Source: Crystallibacter degradans (GTDB taxonomy: Bacteria > Actinomycetota > Actinomycetes > Actinomycetales > Micrococcaceae). Taken from it: a stretch of 64,000 bases of DNA. Shown here one piece after another: positions 27,597-35,818 of the stretch. The position numbers and the translations under genes are program-made. Where the stretch lies: the NCBI RefSeq assembly GCF_012952295.1, contig NZ_JABBCH010000003.1, forward strand, positions 124,001-188,000, written 5' to 3'. The notes beneath the pieces were generated by a model. The model saw only the letters and a list, made by a program, of their open reading frames with translations. It was not told where the DNA came from and did not search any database. Position 1 is the stretch's first letter; each line of letters starts with the position of its first letter.

Positions 27597-28174
27597 TCCC
27601 CGCCAATACCCCCTCGGGCACCCATGCAGACCGGAAGGAACCGGTACTGGGCCTGATCTGGGCGCAAAGCTCCAATGGCGTGATCGGCAAGGACGGCGAC
27701 TTGCCGTGGCACCTGCCCGAAGACCTGGCCCACTTCAAACGGACCACGAAGGGCCATCCGGTCATCATGGGCCGCAGGACGTGGGACTCCTTCCCCGCGA
27801 AGTTCCGCCCGCTGCCGGGCCGGACCAATATTGTCATTAGCGGCAACCCGGAACGGCGGGAAGAGCTGGCCAGTTCCGGCGCGGTCGCCGTCGGGTCCCT
27901 CGAGCAGGCACTGGCCGAGGCCGCAGCCAGCCCCGGCAGCGAAGAGGTCTGGATTATCGGTGGTGGCGAAATCTTCCGCAACGCCACCGCTTTGGCGAAC
28001 ACCGCCGTCGTTACCGTGATCGATCTGGAGACGGATGGCGACACTTTCGCTCCAAAGCTGGGGGCAGGATGGACTTTCGACGCCGCGGAGCCGGCCGAGG
28101 GCTGGCTCACCTCTTCCAACGGCACCCGGTACCGCATCGCGTTGTGGACACAGCAGGTGGATCCGGCCCGCTGA
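27593..28174 (+). CDS. dfrA: Dihydrofolate reductase
   Basis: 193 residues. Reduces dihydrofolate with NADPH. Motifs: [28 protein letters not shown] at about residues 22-50, where the substrate-binding acidic residue is the Glu of [19 protein letters not shown] (NADPH site); and [11 protein letters not shown] near residue 120. The N-terminal 15 residues ([15 protein letters not shown]) are an extension compared with E. coli FolA. Coupled to thyA (ATGA overlap), the common thyA-dfrA pair. Confidence 0.95.
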   Translation: MIPANTPSGTHADRKEPVLGLIWAQSSNGVIGKDGDLPWHLPEDLAHFKRTTKGHPVIMGRRTWDSFPAKFRPLPGRTNIVISGNPERREELASSGAVAVGSLEQALAEAAASPGSEEVWIIGGGEIFRNATALANTAVVTVIDLETDGDTFAPKLGAGWTFDAAEPAEGWLTSSNGTRYRIALWTQQVDPAR

Positions 28175-28294
28175 GGACCACTCCGGCCGCAGGATCCGTG
28201 GCAGGTACATTGGCCCTGCCGCCGGACCGCCGATGTGGCTAGGATCGGACTACGGGCGCCAACAGTGCCGCCGGTCCAATGCGCAGGAGGAAGC

Positions 28295-28603
28295 ATGTCT
28301 GTTTCACACGAGAACCTCACTCTGGTCCAAGACTCCAGCCGGGGTCGCTATGAGCTCCACTGCGGCGATACGTTCATCGGATTCGAAGGCTTCGAGACAG
28401 ACGACGACGGCGTCATCACCCTGCAGCACACCATCATCGACGAGAAATACGGCCGCCGGGGCTTTGCCCGCGCCCTGGTCACGATGATCCTGACGGACAT
28501 GCGAGCCAAAGGGCAGGTCATGGTTCCGCTGTGCACGTATGTCCAGTCGTATCTTGAGCGTTTCCCGGAGTACGGGGATCTGGTCGTCGAACACGCGCGC
28601 TGA
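28295..28603 (+). CDS. Small GNAT-like N-acetyltransferase (YjdJ-type)
   Basis: 102 residues. Starts MSVSHENLTLVQDSS after a very strong AGGAGGAA ribosome site. Contains FEGFETDDDGVITLQHTIID followed by EKYGRRGFARALVTMIL, where RRGFA is a compact acetyl-CoA binding loop, and LCTYVQSYLERFPEYGDLV, a C-terminal pattern of the short Gcn5-related family that lacks the first GNAT strands. Substrate unknown. Own unit between dfrA and asd. Confidence 0.82.
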   Translation: MSVSHENLTLVQDSSRGRYELHCGDTFIGFEGFETDDDGVITLQHTIIDEKYGRRGFARALVTMILTDMRAKGQVMVPLCTYVQSYLERFPEYGDLVVEHAR

Positions 28604-28623
28604 GTTACTACGACACGCAGAAC

Positions 28624-28668
28624 AATAGGTACAGACCGACCACAATATGGTGGTATACGTCACCTATT
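28624..28668. repeat. Inverted repeats upstream of asd
   Basis: AATAGGT (28624-28630) and ACCTATT (28662-28668) are exact complements. Between them ACCACAATATGGTGGT (28640-28655) also has inverted ends. The outer right arm touches the -35 element of asd, so a regulator could bind here. Confidence 0.4.
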
Positions 28669-28698
28669 TGGGGGTCGGGCCGGAAACTGTCCTAAAAT
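28668..28698 (+). promoter_or_regulatory. Promoter of a leaderless asd transcript
   Basis: TTGGGG (28668-28673), 19-base spacer, TAAAAT (28693-28698). The second ATG (28706) is 7 bases beyond the -10 box. Confidence 0.5.
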
Positions 28699-28705
28699 GG
28701 AGCGT

Positions 28706-29857
28706 ATGACTTCTCCCGCAGCAAGTTCCACTGTCCAATCAGTCGGCCTTATCGGCTGGCGCGGAATGGTCGGCTCAGTCCTTATGCAGCGTATGCAGGA
28801 CGAGGGCGATTTTGATCTGATCAACCCTGTCTTCTTCTCTACGTCCAACGCCGGCGGCCAAGCCCCCGCGTTCGCCGCGGGAGCCGGGACCCTGCAGGAT
28901 GCCTACGATATCGAGACGCTGGCCAAGCTGCCGATTATTGTCACCGCCCAGGGCGGGGACTACACCGCCGAGGTCTATCCCAAGCTGCGCGACGCCGGCT
29001 GGGACGGTCTCTGGATTGACGCGGCCTCTACCCTGCGGATGGACCAGGATTCCATCATCGTGCTGGATCCGGTCAACCGCGACGTAATCGACTCGGGCCT
29101 GGCCCGCGGCGTCAAGAACTACATCGGCGGCAACTGCACCGTCTCCGCCATGCTCATGGGCCTCGGCGGCCTGTTCAGGAACGGCCTCGTCGAGTGGGGC
29201 ACCTCCATGACGTACCAGGCCGCGTCCGGCGGCGGTGTACGGCACATGCGCGAACTGCTCAACCAGTTCGGCAGCCTGAATTCCGTAGTGTCCGATGAGT
29301 TGGCGCACCCTTCCTCCGCCATCCTGGAGATCGACCGGAAGGTGCTGGCCGAACAGCGGAACCCGGAACTGGATGCCTCCCAGTTCGGCGTGCCGCTTGC
29401 CGGTTCGGTCATCCCGTGGATCGACAAGGATCTTGGCAACGGCCAGTCCAAGGAAGAGTGGAAGGCCGGCGCGGAAACCAACAAGATTCTTGGCCTCGAC
29501 GTTGCCGAAGGCAGCCGGATCCCGTTCGACGGGCTCTGCGTCCGGATCGGCGCCATGCGCTCGCACTCCCAGGCGCTGACGCTAAAGCTCCGGGAAGATC
29601 TGCCCGTGCACGAAATCGAACGACTGATCGACGCCGACAACGAATGGGCCAAGGTGGTTCCCAACACCAAGGAAGCCACCATGGAGCAGTTGACCCCCGT
29701 GGCCGTCAGCGGCACCCTGGAGATTCCGGTCGGACGTATCCGGAAGCTTGAAATGGGGCCGGAATACATCAGCGCCTTCACTGTCGGCGACCAGCTGCTG
29801 TGGGGTGCGGCCGAACCGCTGCGCCGCATGCTGCGGATCGCCACCGGCAACCTCTAA
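28706..29857 (+). CDS. asd: Aspartate-semialdehyde dehydrogenase (E. coli-like type)
   Basis: 383 residues from [12 protein letters not shown]; an ATG three codons upstream (28697) overlaps the -10 box and is less likely. Reduces aspartyl phosphate to aspartate semialdehyde for lysine, threonine, methionine and diaminopimelate. N-terminal NADP-binding stretch [18 protein letters not shown]; catalytic Cys in [16 protein letters not shown] near residue 145; substrate-binding [16 protein letters not shown] near 280. The GGNCTVS form and length match the E. coli-type Asd rather than the shorter form usually next to ask in actinobacteria; no aspartokinase gene is adjacent. Ends before a hairpin terminator. 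Confidence 0.93.
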   Translation: MTSPAASSTVQSVGLIGWRGMVGSVLMQRMQDEGDFDLINPVFFSTSNAGGQAPAFAAGAGTLQDAYDIETLAKLPIIVTAQGGDYTAEVYPKLRDAGWDGLWIDAASTLRMDQDSIIVLDPVNRDVIDSGLARGVKNYIGGNCTVSAMLMGLGGLFRNGLVEWGTSMTYQAASGGGVRHMRELLNQFGSLNSVVSDELAHPSSAILEIDRKVLAEQRNPELDASQFGVPLAGSVIPWIDKDLGNGQSKEEWKAGAETNKILGLDVAEGSRIPFDGLCVRIGAMRSHSQALTLKLREDLPVHEIERLIDADNEWAKVVPNTKEATMEQLTPVAVSGTLEIPVGRIRKLEMGPEYISAFTVGDQLLWGAAEPLRRMLRIATGNL

Positions 29858-29892
29858 CCGGCTGGGCGTCCCAGCCGCCCTTCCAACCTCTA

Positions 29893-29926
29893 CAGCAGTC
29901 CGTTTCCTTCGGGAAGCGGACTGCTG
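29893..29926 (+). terminator. Hairpin terminator after asd
   Basis: 15-bp stem with one G-T pair (CAGCAGTCCGTTTCC against 29912-29926) and a four-base loop. Confidence 0.7.
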
Positions 29927-30097
29927 CCGTTAACGGCGATTCCCACACGGCTTTGGACCACCGGCCGGCACCGTACCTCCACAGGCCCGACCGTGAGCAC
30001 TTCGGTCCACATACTTAGAATACCTGTTCGATCCCATTTATTCCCCGGCATAGCGTGAAGGCATATCAGAATCCGCACGCCGGGAGGGGCTATTTCG

Positions 30098-30520
30098 ATG
30101 AAGACGCCAACAGCAGGCGAACTGCTGCACCAGTTTCTGGTTCAGTCGTGCGCCTGCAAACAGGAGGCGACCGCAGAACGCTACCTCCTGGTCCACGCAC
30201 AGCTGCACCGCTATTTGGAAGAGGCCGGACACCGGATCCTGGAGACACAGCAAATCCCCTATTTCCGCAGGGAACAGCACAAGGATCCTTCCGATGCCTT
30301 CTGCCGGTCGTTCTATGCCGAAGAGGTCATCTACGCTCTGCCCGGCTTCCTTGATCCGCCATGGCTCAACAGCAACCCGACGGACCGCCGCATTCAAATC
30401 AGCCAGACTGCTCGTCTGATGGGCTGGCTGTGCAAGAGCGGCTACGTTGACCGCTTCTGGCACAGCTGCGCCTTGCTGGAGGTAGAGGGAGCAGTCCGGA
30501 GAGCAAGGGCTGAATCATGA
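30098..30520 (+). CDS. Hypothetical protein, first of a tandem paralogue pair
   Basis: 140 residues, cytoplasmic, rich in aromatic and charged residues. Starts after GGGAGGGG. The first half (ELLHQFLVQSCACKQEATAE and the following RYLLVHAQLHRYLEEAG) is reminiscent of the helical core-binding domain of tyrosine recombinases, but no catalytic domain follows. The second half carries PPWLNSNPTDRRIQISQTAR and MGWLCKSGYVDRFW. The gene just downstream encodes a clear paralogue. The stop overlaps the downstream ATG (ATGA), so they are a coupled pair. Function unknown. Confidence 0.7.
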   Translation: MKTPTAGELLHQFLVQSCACKQEATAERYLLVHAQLHRYLEEAGHRILETQQIPYFRREQHKDPSDAFCRSFYAEEVIYALPGFLDPPWLNSNPTDRRIQISQTARLMGWLCKSGYVDRFWHSCALLEVEGAVRRARAES

Positions 30521-30948
30521 CTGGCAGCCCCAACGTCGACAAGTTGCTCAGGATGTTCTTCCTCAGGTACAGCTTGAGCCAGAAGCCGGTAACCGTAGAC
30601 CGGTGCAACAGGATCGAAATCCATCTCCGGCACTTCCTGGACCTCTGCGGCGAGGACTACGTAGCGCCCGAGCAGCGCCAGCTGCTGGAGCTGGAACGCC
30701 AGTTCCAGACGCATGGTTCGGCTTTCGCGCGGCTGATGCATGCCGGCGAGCTGCTTGCGGCACTGCCCGAATTCCTCGCCCCGTAATGGCTGATGAACCA
30801 TGGGGTAGACCGCAAGGTACAGATCAGCCACAGCGACCGTTTGGTGCGCTGGATCTGCGGGGAACGGCTGGTGGACTTCCGGGCCCACCGGATGGATCTG
30901 CTGCACTTCCGGAGCGCCCATGACCAGGCACTACGGGTACAGCCGTGA
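30517..30948 (+). pseudogene. Tandem paralogue interrupted by an in-frame TAA
   Basis: The intact reading gives 89 residues (MTGSPNVDKLLRMFF to ALPEFLAP), then TAA at 30784-30786. Reading on in the same frame gives WLMNHGVDRKVQISHSDR, LVRWICGERLVDFRAHRMDL and ends at TGA 30946-30948. Aligned with the upstream gene, FLAP-stop-WL matches FLDPPWL and DRKVQIS matches DRRIQIS, so homology continues across the stop and the full frame would be 143 residues, like its 140-residue neighbour. Either a nonsense-mutated paralogue, a sequencing error, or stop readthrough. The 89-residue product may still be made. It converges on murB with 20 bases between. Confidence 0.75.
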
Positions 30949-30968
30949 TGCACGGTCTTACGCCAGCG

Positions 30969-32048
30969 TCAGAGAGCGCAGCCGATCAGCAGCGGTTCGG
31001 GAACGAGCCGGATTCCAAACTTGTCCTGGACCCCATTCCTGACCGTACGGGCAATAGCCACGATATCCTCGGCAGTAGCGCTCCCGCGGTTCGTGATGGC
31101 CAAGGTGTGTTTCGTGGACAGCGACGCCCTGCCTCCGGCGACGGAATATCCATCCACGCTGCCGTTGGCGGTGCCCTCAAGTCCGAAGCCCTTGCCGAAG
31201 CCGGACTTGTCGATCAGCCAGGCGGCGCTGAGCTTCATCTGGTCGCCCACGGGCCACCGCGGTGACGTCTCAGGCAGTTGGTCGGCCACTTCGGCAGCGA
31301 CGATTGGATTGGTGAAGAAGGAACCGGTGCTGTACGTATCCCGGTCGGCCGGATCCAGGACCATGCCCTTCGAGGCACGCAGCCGCAGGACCTCGCTGCG
31401 TACATCATTCGCCTTGGCCCGTTCACCGGCTTCAACACCAAGAGAACGCGCCAGCTCACCATAACGGATGGGCGCGCTCATCCGGCTCGGTTCCAGCTGG
31501 AACTGGACCGTCAGTACCACGAAGCGCGGTGACCCGTTGGTTGTTGTCTGCTTCAGGACGGAGTCACGGTAGCCGAACCGGAGGTCCGAGTTGGCAAACG
31601 TCTTAACCGCGTTGGCTTCCCTGTCCCACGTCCGCACACTCGCAATGGTTTGCGAGACTTCCGCGCCATAGGCTCCCACGTTCTGGACCGGCGTAGCTCC
31701 AGTCAGACCGGGGATTCCAGACAGCGCCTCCAGCCCGGACCACGCGTGCAGAACGGTGGCCTCCACCAGCTCGTCCCACGGCTGCCCGGCCCGGGCGGTG
31801 ACCATGACGCCGCCGCAGGTTGCATCGGCGTCATCCACGTCGTAGCCGGTGCTGGCAATCCGCAGAACCGTTCCCGGATACCCCTCATCCGCAATCACGA
31901 GGTTGGACCCTCCGCCGATAATCAGCAGGTCTTCGCCTGCCTCATCCGCGGCACGGACGCCGTCGATGATCTCCCGCTCCGTTGTGGCTTCGACGTAGCG
32001 CCGGGCGGGTCCGCCCACTCCGACCGTAGTAAGAGGCGCCAGCCTCAT
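30969..32048 (-). CDS. murB: UDP-N-acetylenolpyruvoylglucosamine reductase
   Basis: 359 residues from the ATG at 32048 (MRLAPLTTVGVGGPARRY), preceded by GGTGAGG; TTG at 32072 and GTG inside it would add up to eight residues. MurB is the flavoprotein that reduces UDP-GlcNAc-enolpyruvate to UDP-MurNAc for peptidoglycan. FAD-binding motif LLIIGGGSNLVIADEGYPG near residue 45; GIPGLTGATPVQNVGAYG near 120; catalytic Ser in TGSFFTNPIV near 245; final Glu region near the C-terminus. Seven bases downstream of the hadB-like gene in a likely operon. Confidence 0.95.
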   Translation of the reverse strand: MRLAPLTTVGVGGPARRYVEATTEREIIDGVRAADEAGEDLLIIGGGSNLVIADEGYPGTVLRIASTGYDVDDADATCGGVMVTARAGQPWDELVEATVLHAWSGLEALSGIPGLTGATPVQNVGAYGAEVSQTIASVRTWDREANAVKTFANSDLRFGYRDSVLKQTTTNGSPRFVVLTVQFQLEPSRMSAPIRYGELARSLGVEAGERAKANDVRSEVLRLRASKGMVLDPADRDTYSTGSFFTNPIVAAEVADQLPETSPRWPVGDQMKLSAAWLIDKSGFGKGFGLEGTANGSVDGYSVAGGRASLSTKHTLAITNRGSATAEDIVAIARTVRNGVQDKFGIRLVPEPLLIGCAL

Positions 32049-32055
32049 GGCAGCC

Positions 32056-32484
32056 TCACCAGGCACGGACAACGGCCTGCGCCTTGACCAGGACCTTCTG
32101 CCCGGCGGCCGTTACGGTGAGATCCACGCGGACCGACGAATTGGCCTCGTCGATGGCTCCGATGACTCCAGTGACCCCAAGAGTGGCCCCGCCGGTGTCC
32201 AGGTTCTCCACAACCACCGGTTTGGTGAATCTGGTTTGGTAATCGACGACAGCCGCGGGGTTGTCTGCCCAATCTGTAACCAGCTGGACAGCTGCCCCCA
32301 TTGTGAACATGCCGTGGGCGATCACTCCGGGTAGTCCGACCTGCTCGGCAAAACGGTCGTTCCAGTGAATCGGGTTGAAGTCACCGGAGGCACCGGCGTA
32401 CCGCACCAAATCAGCCCGGGAAATATCGATGGTCGTGGAACCGATTTCCTGTCCGACGGACAGATCGCTCAATGTGGGCATCAC
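32056..32484 (-). CDS. MaoC-like (R)-3-hydroxyacyl dehydratase, HadB-like subunit
   Basis: 142 residues. Single hot-dog fold. The hydratase-2 signature YAGASGDFNPIHWND is at about residues 28-42, giving the catalytic Asp and His, then AHGMFTMGAAVQLVTDW. It probably dehydrates 3-hydroxyacyl-ACP or -CoA as the catalytic half of a heterodimer with the upstream HadA-like protein, as in mycobacterial FAS-II. Starts MMPTL; overlaps the upstream gene by 4 bases. Adjacent murB suggests an envelope-synthesis operon. Confidence 0.87.
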   Translation of the reverse strand: MMPTLSDLSVGQEIGSTTIDISRADLVRYAGASGDFNPIHWNDRFAEQVGLPGVIAHGMFTMGAAVQLVTDWADNPAAVVDYQTRFTKPVVVENLDTGGATLGVTGVIGAIDEANSSVRVDLTVTAAGQKVLVKAQAVVRAW

Positions 32485-32942
32485 TGGCCTTCCCCTCTCA
32501 CCAGAATCGAAGACGTTGCAGTGGCGGTCTTCTCACCATCAGCAGTGCTGATCTCCGCGCGGGTGGTGATCATGGCTCCGCCGCCCATCGCCCGCACCTG
32601 GTCCACGTGCAGTTCGGCTACCAGCTGATCGCCTGCCACGATGGGACGGTGGTGGACGAACCGCTGGTCGGCATGGACAACACGGGAGAAATCGATGCCA
32701 GCCTCGGGATCTTCAACCAGTTGTGCGTCTGCCCGTTGCGCAACAATGATTGCGAATGTGGGCGGCGCAATCAGGTCCGGGTAACCCAGGTCCTTTGCGG
32801 CTTCCACCTCGAAGTGGGCCGGATGCGTTGCCTTAACAGCCCGCGCAAACTCCCGGATCTTCTCACGGCCTACAGTGTAGGCTTCCCCGGCCGGATAAAC
32901 GCGGCCGGCCAACTGCGGGTTGACCCCGATCTGTTCTGACAT
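32481..32942 (-). CDS. MaoC-like dehydratase subunit, HadA-like
   Basis: 153 residues from MSEQIGVNPQLAGRVYPAG, after AGAAGGAG. Hot-dog domain with YPDLIAPPTFAIIVAQRAD near residues 55-75 and VVHADQRFVHHRPIVAGDQL near 90-110, both typical of HadA/HadC N-terminal MaoC proteins that lack the Asp-His dyad and provide the acyl-chain pocket. Coupled to the HadB-like gene downstream. Acts in the cytoplasm on acyl carrier-bound intermediates (inferred). Confidence 0.86.
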   Translation of the reverse strand: MSEQIGVNPQLAGRVYPAGEAYTVGREKIREFARAVKATHPAHFEVEAAKDLGYPDLIAPPTFAIIVAQRADAQLVEDPEAGIDFSRVVHADQRFVHHRPIVAGDQLVAELHVDQVRAMGGGAMITTRAEISTADGEKTATATSSILVRGEGQ

Positions 32943-32995
32943 GGATCTCCTTCTCAAGGGCAGAAAGTCTCTTCAAAGCCTAGTGCAGGGGTGCA

Positions 32996-33232
32996 TCAAT
33001 TCTTCTGCGGCCGGGCGGCAGCCCGGCGGGCCCTGGCGTCCCGCGCCCGCACCACCAGTCCGGCCAGATGCGTGAGCAGGCCGGTGATAATAATGGCCAG
33101 CGCTGCCCATACAAGGGGCTGAAGGCCGGCACCGGCGGCGATAATGGACAGCAGGATACCGGCGCCGATAAGAACCATGGCTGAGATGACCAGTTTGCGG
33201 TAGAGCGGCGAGCCAATATCCCAGGGGTTCAT
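32996..33232 (-). CDS. Small two-span membrane protein
   Basis: 78 residues. Starts MNPWDIGSPLYRKLVISAMV; two hydrophobic helices at about 13-31 (LVISAMVLIGAGILLSIIA) and 40-61 (WAALAIIITGLLTHLAGLVV), then a very basic tail RARDARARRAAARPQKN that would lie in the cytoplasm. No known family. TAATCT lies 6 bases before the ATG, so it is probably transcribed as a leaderless mRNA from inside the end of the DUF2797-like gene region. Confidence 0.75.
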   Translation of the reverse strand: MNPWDIGSPLYRKLVISAMVLIGAGILLSIIAAGAGLQPLVWAALAIIITGLLTHLAGLVVRARDARARRAAARPQKN

Positions 33233-33238
33233 ACTTCA

Positions 33239-33244
33239 AGATTA
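33239..33244 (-). promoter_or_regulatory. -10 box of the small membrane protein gene
   Basis: TAATCT on the minus strand, 6 bases before the ATG at 33232. Confidence 0.45.
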
Positions 33245-33249
33245 GCGGT

Positions 33250-34158
33250 TCAGAACAACGAAACCTGCACCGGGGGCAGCTGTGACTGATAGACGCCCAG
33301 CTCGATCCGCCTGCCCTTGAGCCCGTTCAGGTCGGCCAGATATGCCGGCCCGGCCTCCCCGGTCCGGACCAAGGCAATGCTGCCCAGAAAAGCCTCCAGC
33401 ACCAGTCCGTGAGTGCCGGCCGCCAGCTCCAGCGGATAAGCCGTGCGTGAGTCCGAACCGATCACCCGCCTGCCGGGTTCCGGCAGTTCCCACGTCTGGT
33501 CGACGGCGGCAAAGCCTTCCAGCTCCACTCCCGGCAGCAGATTCCGGACAGTGCGGGCGTGGTCGGCGTTGATGCTGTCCAGCTCGGCCGGGCTCCGCGG
33601 CGCCTGAAGACCGGACAGTTTCGCTGCAGAGCGCACGGCCTGGGTCAATTCCGTTTGCTGGGAAACCATGTCCTCCAGCACGCGGACAATTCTGCCGTCC
33701 TCGGCTCTGGCCACGTAGCGGGCAGCCACGGCTCCTTGTTCGGCTAGTCGGAGCCGCTTGCGCAGGTCCGAGGAGGTGCCTACCTTGCTCGTACCGGAGG
33801 CGAACGTTGCCACGTACAGCCAATGCGGCTGGGCGAGGTAGGCGCGCAGTCCGTCCGGAGCCGACCCGCTACGGTGGGCGTCGTGGAGGAAGCGCAAATC
33901 ATCGTTCAGAAAGCAGCTGATGCATTGGTAGCCGCGTTCGGCGGGTGCTTGAAGGGGGCATGGCACATGGTGCCTGGCCTGCGGTCCCTGGACCCGGTGG
34001 CTGCCCAGGCAGAACCTTCCTGCTTCTAGAACCCGGAAGCCGAGCCGAGTCCCCTCGGCGACATCCATAGCGGCAGTCGTGCCGTCGGGTCTTGCCAATG
34101 CCAGCCGTGGCCCCGCCGTGTTCCAGATTATGCCGTGGCACAGGAAAGTGTCTTCCAT
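33250..34158 (-). CDS. DUF2797 family protein with clustered cysteines
   Basis: 302 residues. Starts MEDTFLCHGIIWN; contains CLGSH near residue 50, HHVPCPLQ near 65 and YQCISCFLND near 80, a Cys/His set that could bind zinc. The middle part LYVATFASGTSKVGTSSDLRKRLRLAEQGAVAARYVARAEDG looks like a GIY-YIG-type fold (TSKVG-x-SxxLxxRL), as expected for DUF2797. Function is unknown. TAGAGT lies 6 bases before the ATG, so a leaderless transcript is likely. Confidence 0.8.
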   Translation of the reverse strand: MEDTFLCHGIIWNTAGPRLALARPDGTTAAMDVAEGTRLGFRVLEAGRFCLGSHRVQGPQARHHVPCPLQAPAERGYQCISCFLNDDLRFLHDAHRSGSAPDGLRAYLAQPHWLYVATFASGTSKVGTSSDLRKRLRLAEQGAVAARYVARAEDGRIVRVLEDMVSQQTELTQAVRSAAKLSGLQAPRSPAELDSINADHARTVRNLLPGVELEGFAAVDQTWELPEPGRRVIGSDSRTAYPLELAAGTHGLVLEAFLGSIALVRTGEAGPAYLADLNGLKGRRIELGVYQSQLPPVQVSLF

Positions 34159-34164
34159 GTAACT

Positions 34165-34170
34165 ACTCTA
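34165..34170 (-). promoter_or_regulatory. -10 box of the DUF2797 gene
   Basis: TAGAGT on the minus strand, 6 bases before the ATG at 34158. Confidence 0.45.
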
Positions 34171-34216
34171 AGACGCAGGCTCGCCCGTCATACCCCCGAC
34201 ATCACGCCATGGCAAA

Positions 34217-34257
34217 GCCCGACGACGGCCGCACTCGCGAGCCGTCCGCCGTCGGGC
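34217..34257 (-). terminator. Hairpin terminator after the DJ-1/PfpI gene
   Basis: GCCCGACG (34217-34224) pairs with CGTCGGGC (34250-34257), extended by inner GC pairs; on the minus strand it is followed by TTTGCC. Confidence 0.6.
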
Positions 34258-34289
34258 GTTGAAAGTCCTTGGACCCTACACGGACAGCC

Positions 34290-34859
34290 CTACGTTGTCT
34301 GGCCCCGGTGCCTGCCTTCGGCGATTTCTTCCACCAGCTTGGCGTTGAAGGCGGGCAGATCATCAGGATTCCGGCTGGTCACCAGCCCCTGGTCCACCAC
34401 TACCTCCTCGTCAACCCACTTGGCTCCGGCATTCTTCAGGTCCGTGGCCAGGGTGTGATACGAAGTGAGCCTCCGGCCATCGGTCACTCCGGCCTCGATG
34501 AGAACCCAGGGGCCATGGCAAATAACGGCCACAGGCTTCTGGTTATCGAAGAAGGAACGGGTGAAGTCGACGGCGGACTTTTCCGCGCGCAGATGGTCCG
34601 CATTCACGACACCGCCGGGAATGACCAGCGCGTCGTAATCGTCAACGCGGGCCTGGTGAGCGGTCACGTCCACCGGGAAGGTGTCGGCCTTCTCGGTACC
34701 CTTGAACCCCTGCACGGTCCCGGATTTGGGTGCGACAAGGACGGGCTCTCCGCCGGCATCCTTAACCGCTTGCCAAGGGCTGGTCAGCTCGACTTGCTCT
34801 ACGCCGTCCGTGAGCAGGAAGGCTACCTTCTTACCGGAAATATTCTGTTCAGACATCAT
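34290..34859 (-). CDS. DJ-1/PfpI family protein (type 1 glutamine amidotransferase-like)
   Basis: 189 residues. N-terminal AFLLTDGVEQVELTSPWQAV with the conserved acidic residue, YDALVIPGGVVNADHLR near residue 75, and the nucleophile elbow VAVICHGPWVLIEAG near residue 110 with the Cys-His pair. This PfpI/YhbO subgroup is reported to act as protease, glyoxalase III or deglycase; stress protection is the safest inference. GGAGG precedes two adjacent ATGs; the second (34856) has better spacing. Confidence 0.88.
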   Translation of the reverse strand: MMSEQNISGKKVAFLLTDGVEQVELTSPWQAVKDAGGEPVLVAPKSGTVQGFKGTEKADTFPVDVTAHQARVDDYDALVIPGGVVNADHLRAEKSAVDFTRSFFDNQKPVAVICHGPWVLIEAGVTDGRRLTSYHTLATDLKNAGAKWVDEEVVVDQGLVTSRNPDDLPAFNAKLVEEIAEGRHRGQTT

Positions 34860-35062
34860 TCCTCCACTTCCCAGGGGCCGGATCGGGGCCAGCCCCCGTA
34901 CCCTCCACGCTAGCCACAGAAGGATTCAGTAAGCAAGCTGATCATTGAGGTCCGGCCAAGCTCGACAGCGACGCCAGGATTGCCCCTGGGTACTTCATGA
35001 GCCGGTGAATAGTTCAATCTCCCAACCATGTAGCCTTTTGAGGAGCGCCAGCAAGGGAGACC

Positions 35063-35551
35063 ATGAAGAAGGGTTTTGTCGTAGTAGCCGGGTTGATACT
35101 GGTCGCGGGATGTTCGGCACCGGCCGAGGATACGTCCACGCCAGCGGCTGCGGAGACGTCCCATCAAGCGGAACCGACACCGGAGTCGGCCGAACCGGAC
35201 CCTTCGACCGAGCCGACGCCAGAAGCAGACCCGCCCGATCCCCCTGTCGGGCAGGGCTCCGAACCGGGCGACTACGAACTATTCCTCACTGCCTACAGAA
35301 CCACTCTGGAATCGGGCTTGGAGAAGCGAGTAGAGCAACAACGCACCGACCAGGAGGCCATGGAGCTCGCATCCTATACGTGCCGGCTAATCAATGCTGG
35401 CGAGGACCCTGCGCGCCTGAGGCTCGTCTACTCCATGGGTGCCGTTGACCCGGAACCAACAGAAGACATGGTCCGAGACTATTCTGCGATTGTGATCGCG
35501 GCAGAGGAAACACTGTGCGCTTACGAAGTCGATTTCGTGGTCGCGCCGTAG
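35063..35551 (+). CDS. Secreted lipoprotein, DUF732-like
   Basis: 162 residues. Signal peptide MKKGFVVVAGLILVAGCSAP with lipobox LVAGC at residues 13-17, so lipidated at Cys17. Then a Pro/Glu/Thr-rich linker to about residue 75, and a compact helical domain with two cysteines (SYTCRLINAG near 110 and EETLCAYEVDF near 152), an arrangement that resembles DUF732 domains where the two Cys form a disulphide. AAGGGAGA precedes the ATG. Function unknown. Convergent with tRNA genes. Confidence 0.82.
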   Translation: MKKGFVVVAGLILVAGCSAPAEDTSTPAAAETSHQAEPTPESAEPDPSTEPTPEADPPDPPVGQGSEPGDYELFLTAYRTTLESGLEKRVEQQRTDQEAMELASYTCRLINAGEDPARLRLVYSMGAVDPEPTEDMVRDYSAIVIAAEETLCAYEVDFVVAP

Positions 35552-35642
35552 CCTCGGCAGCAAGTTGGCAGAAGTGCTTGCCGCCATGTTCCAAGCGTTG
35601 AGGGGAAGGCGTTGGTTCGGTTGCCCGATAAGGGCAATAGAA

Positions 35643-35680
35643 AAGGCCCCTACTAGAATTAACTCCTAGCCAGGGGCCTT
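35643..35680. terminator. Hairpin terminator between the lipoprotein gene and tRNA genes
   Basis: AAGGCCCCT (35643-35651) pairs with AGGGGCCTT (35672-35680), with an inner CTAG pair. On the minus strand it is followed by TTC, so it probably ends the tRNA transcript; on the plus strand CTTT follows. Confidence 0.7.
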
Positions 35681-35683
35681 CTT

Positions 35684-35760
35684 TGGTAGCGGTGCCCGGA
35701 CTCGATCCGGGGACCTCACGATTATGAGTCGTGCGCTCTAACCAGCTGAGCTACACCGCC
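35684..35760 (-). tRNA. tRNA-Met (anticodon CAT)
   Basis: 77 bases including an encoded CCA end. Acceptor GGCGGTG with CACCGCT, anticodon loop CTCATAA inside the CGACT stem, T arm GGATCGAGTCC. The anticodon CAT could be elongator or initiator Met, or Ile2; the GGCGGTG acceptor with a closed first pair argues for elongator Met. Confidence 0.9.
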
Positions 35761-35818
35761 ACGAATAGGAACGCCCGCACTGCGTCTTTGCGACACAGAC
35801 GCGGGCTTCGCTATTCAG

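Noticed and set aside
30784-30786. Programmed stop-codon recoding (selenocysteine or pyrrolysine) at the paralogue's internal stop
   Set aside because: The codon is TAA, which is not used for selenocysteine (TGA) or pyrrolysine (TAG), so pseudogene or sequence error is more likely.
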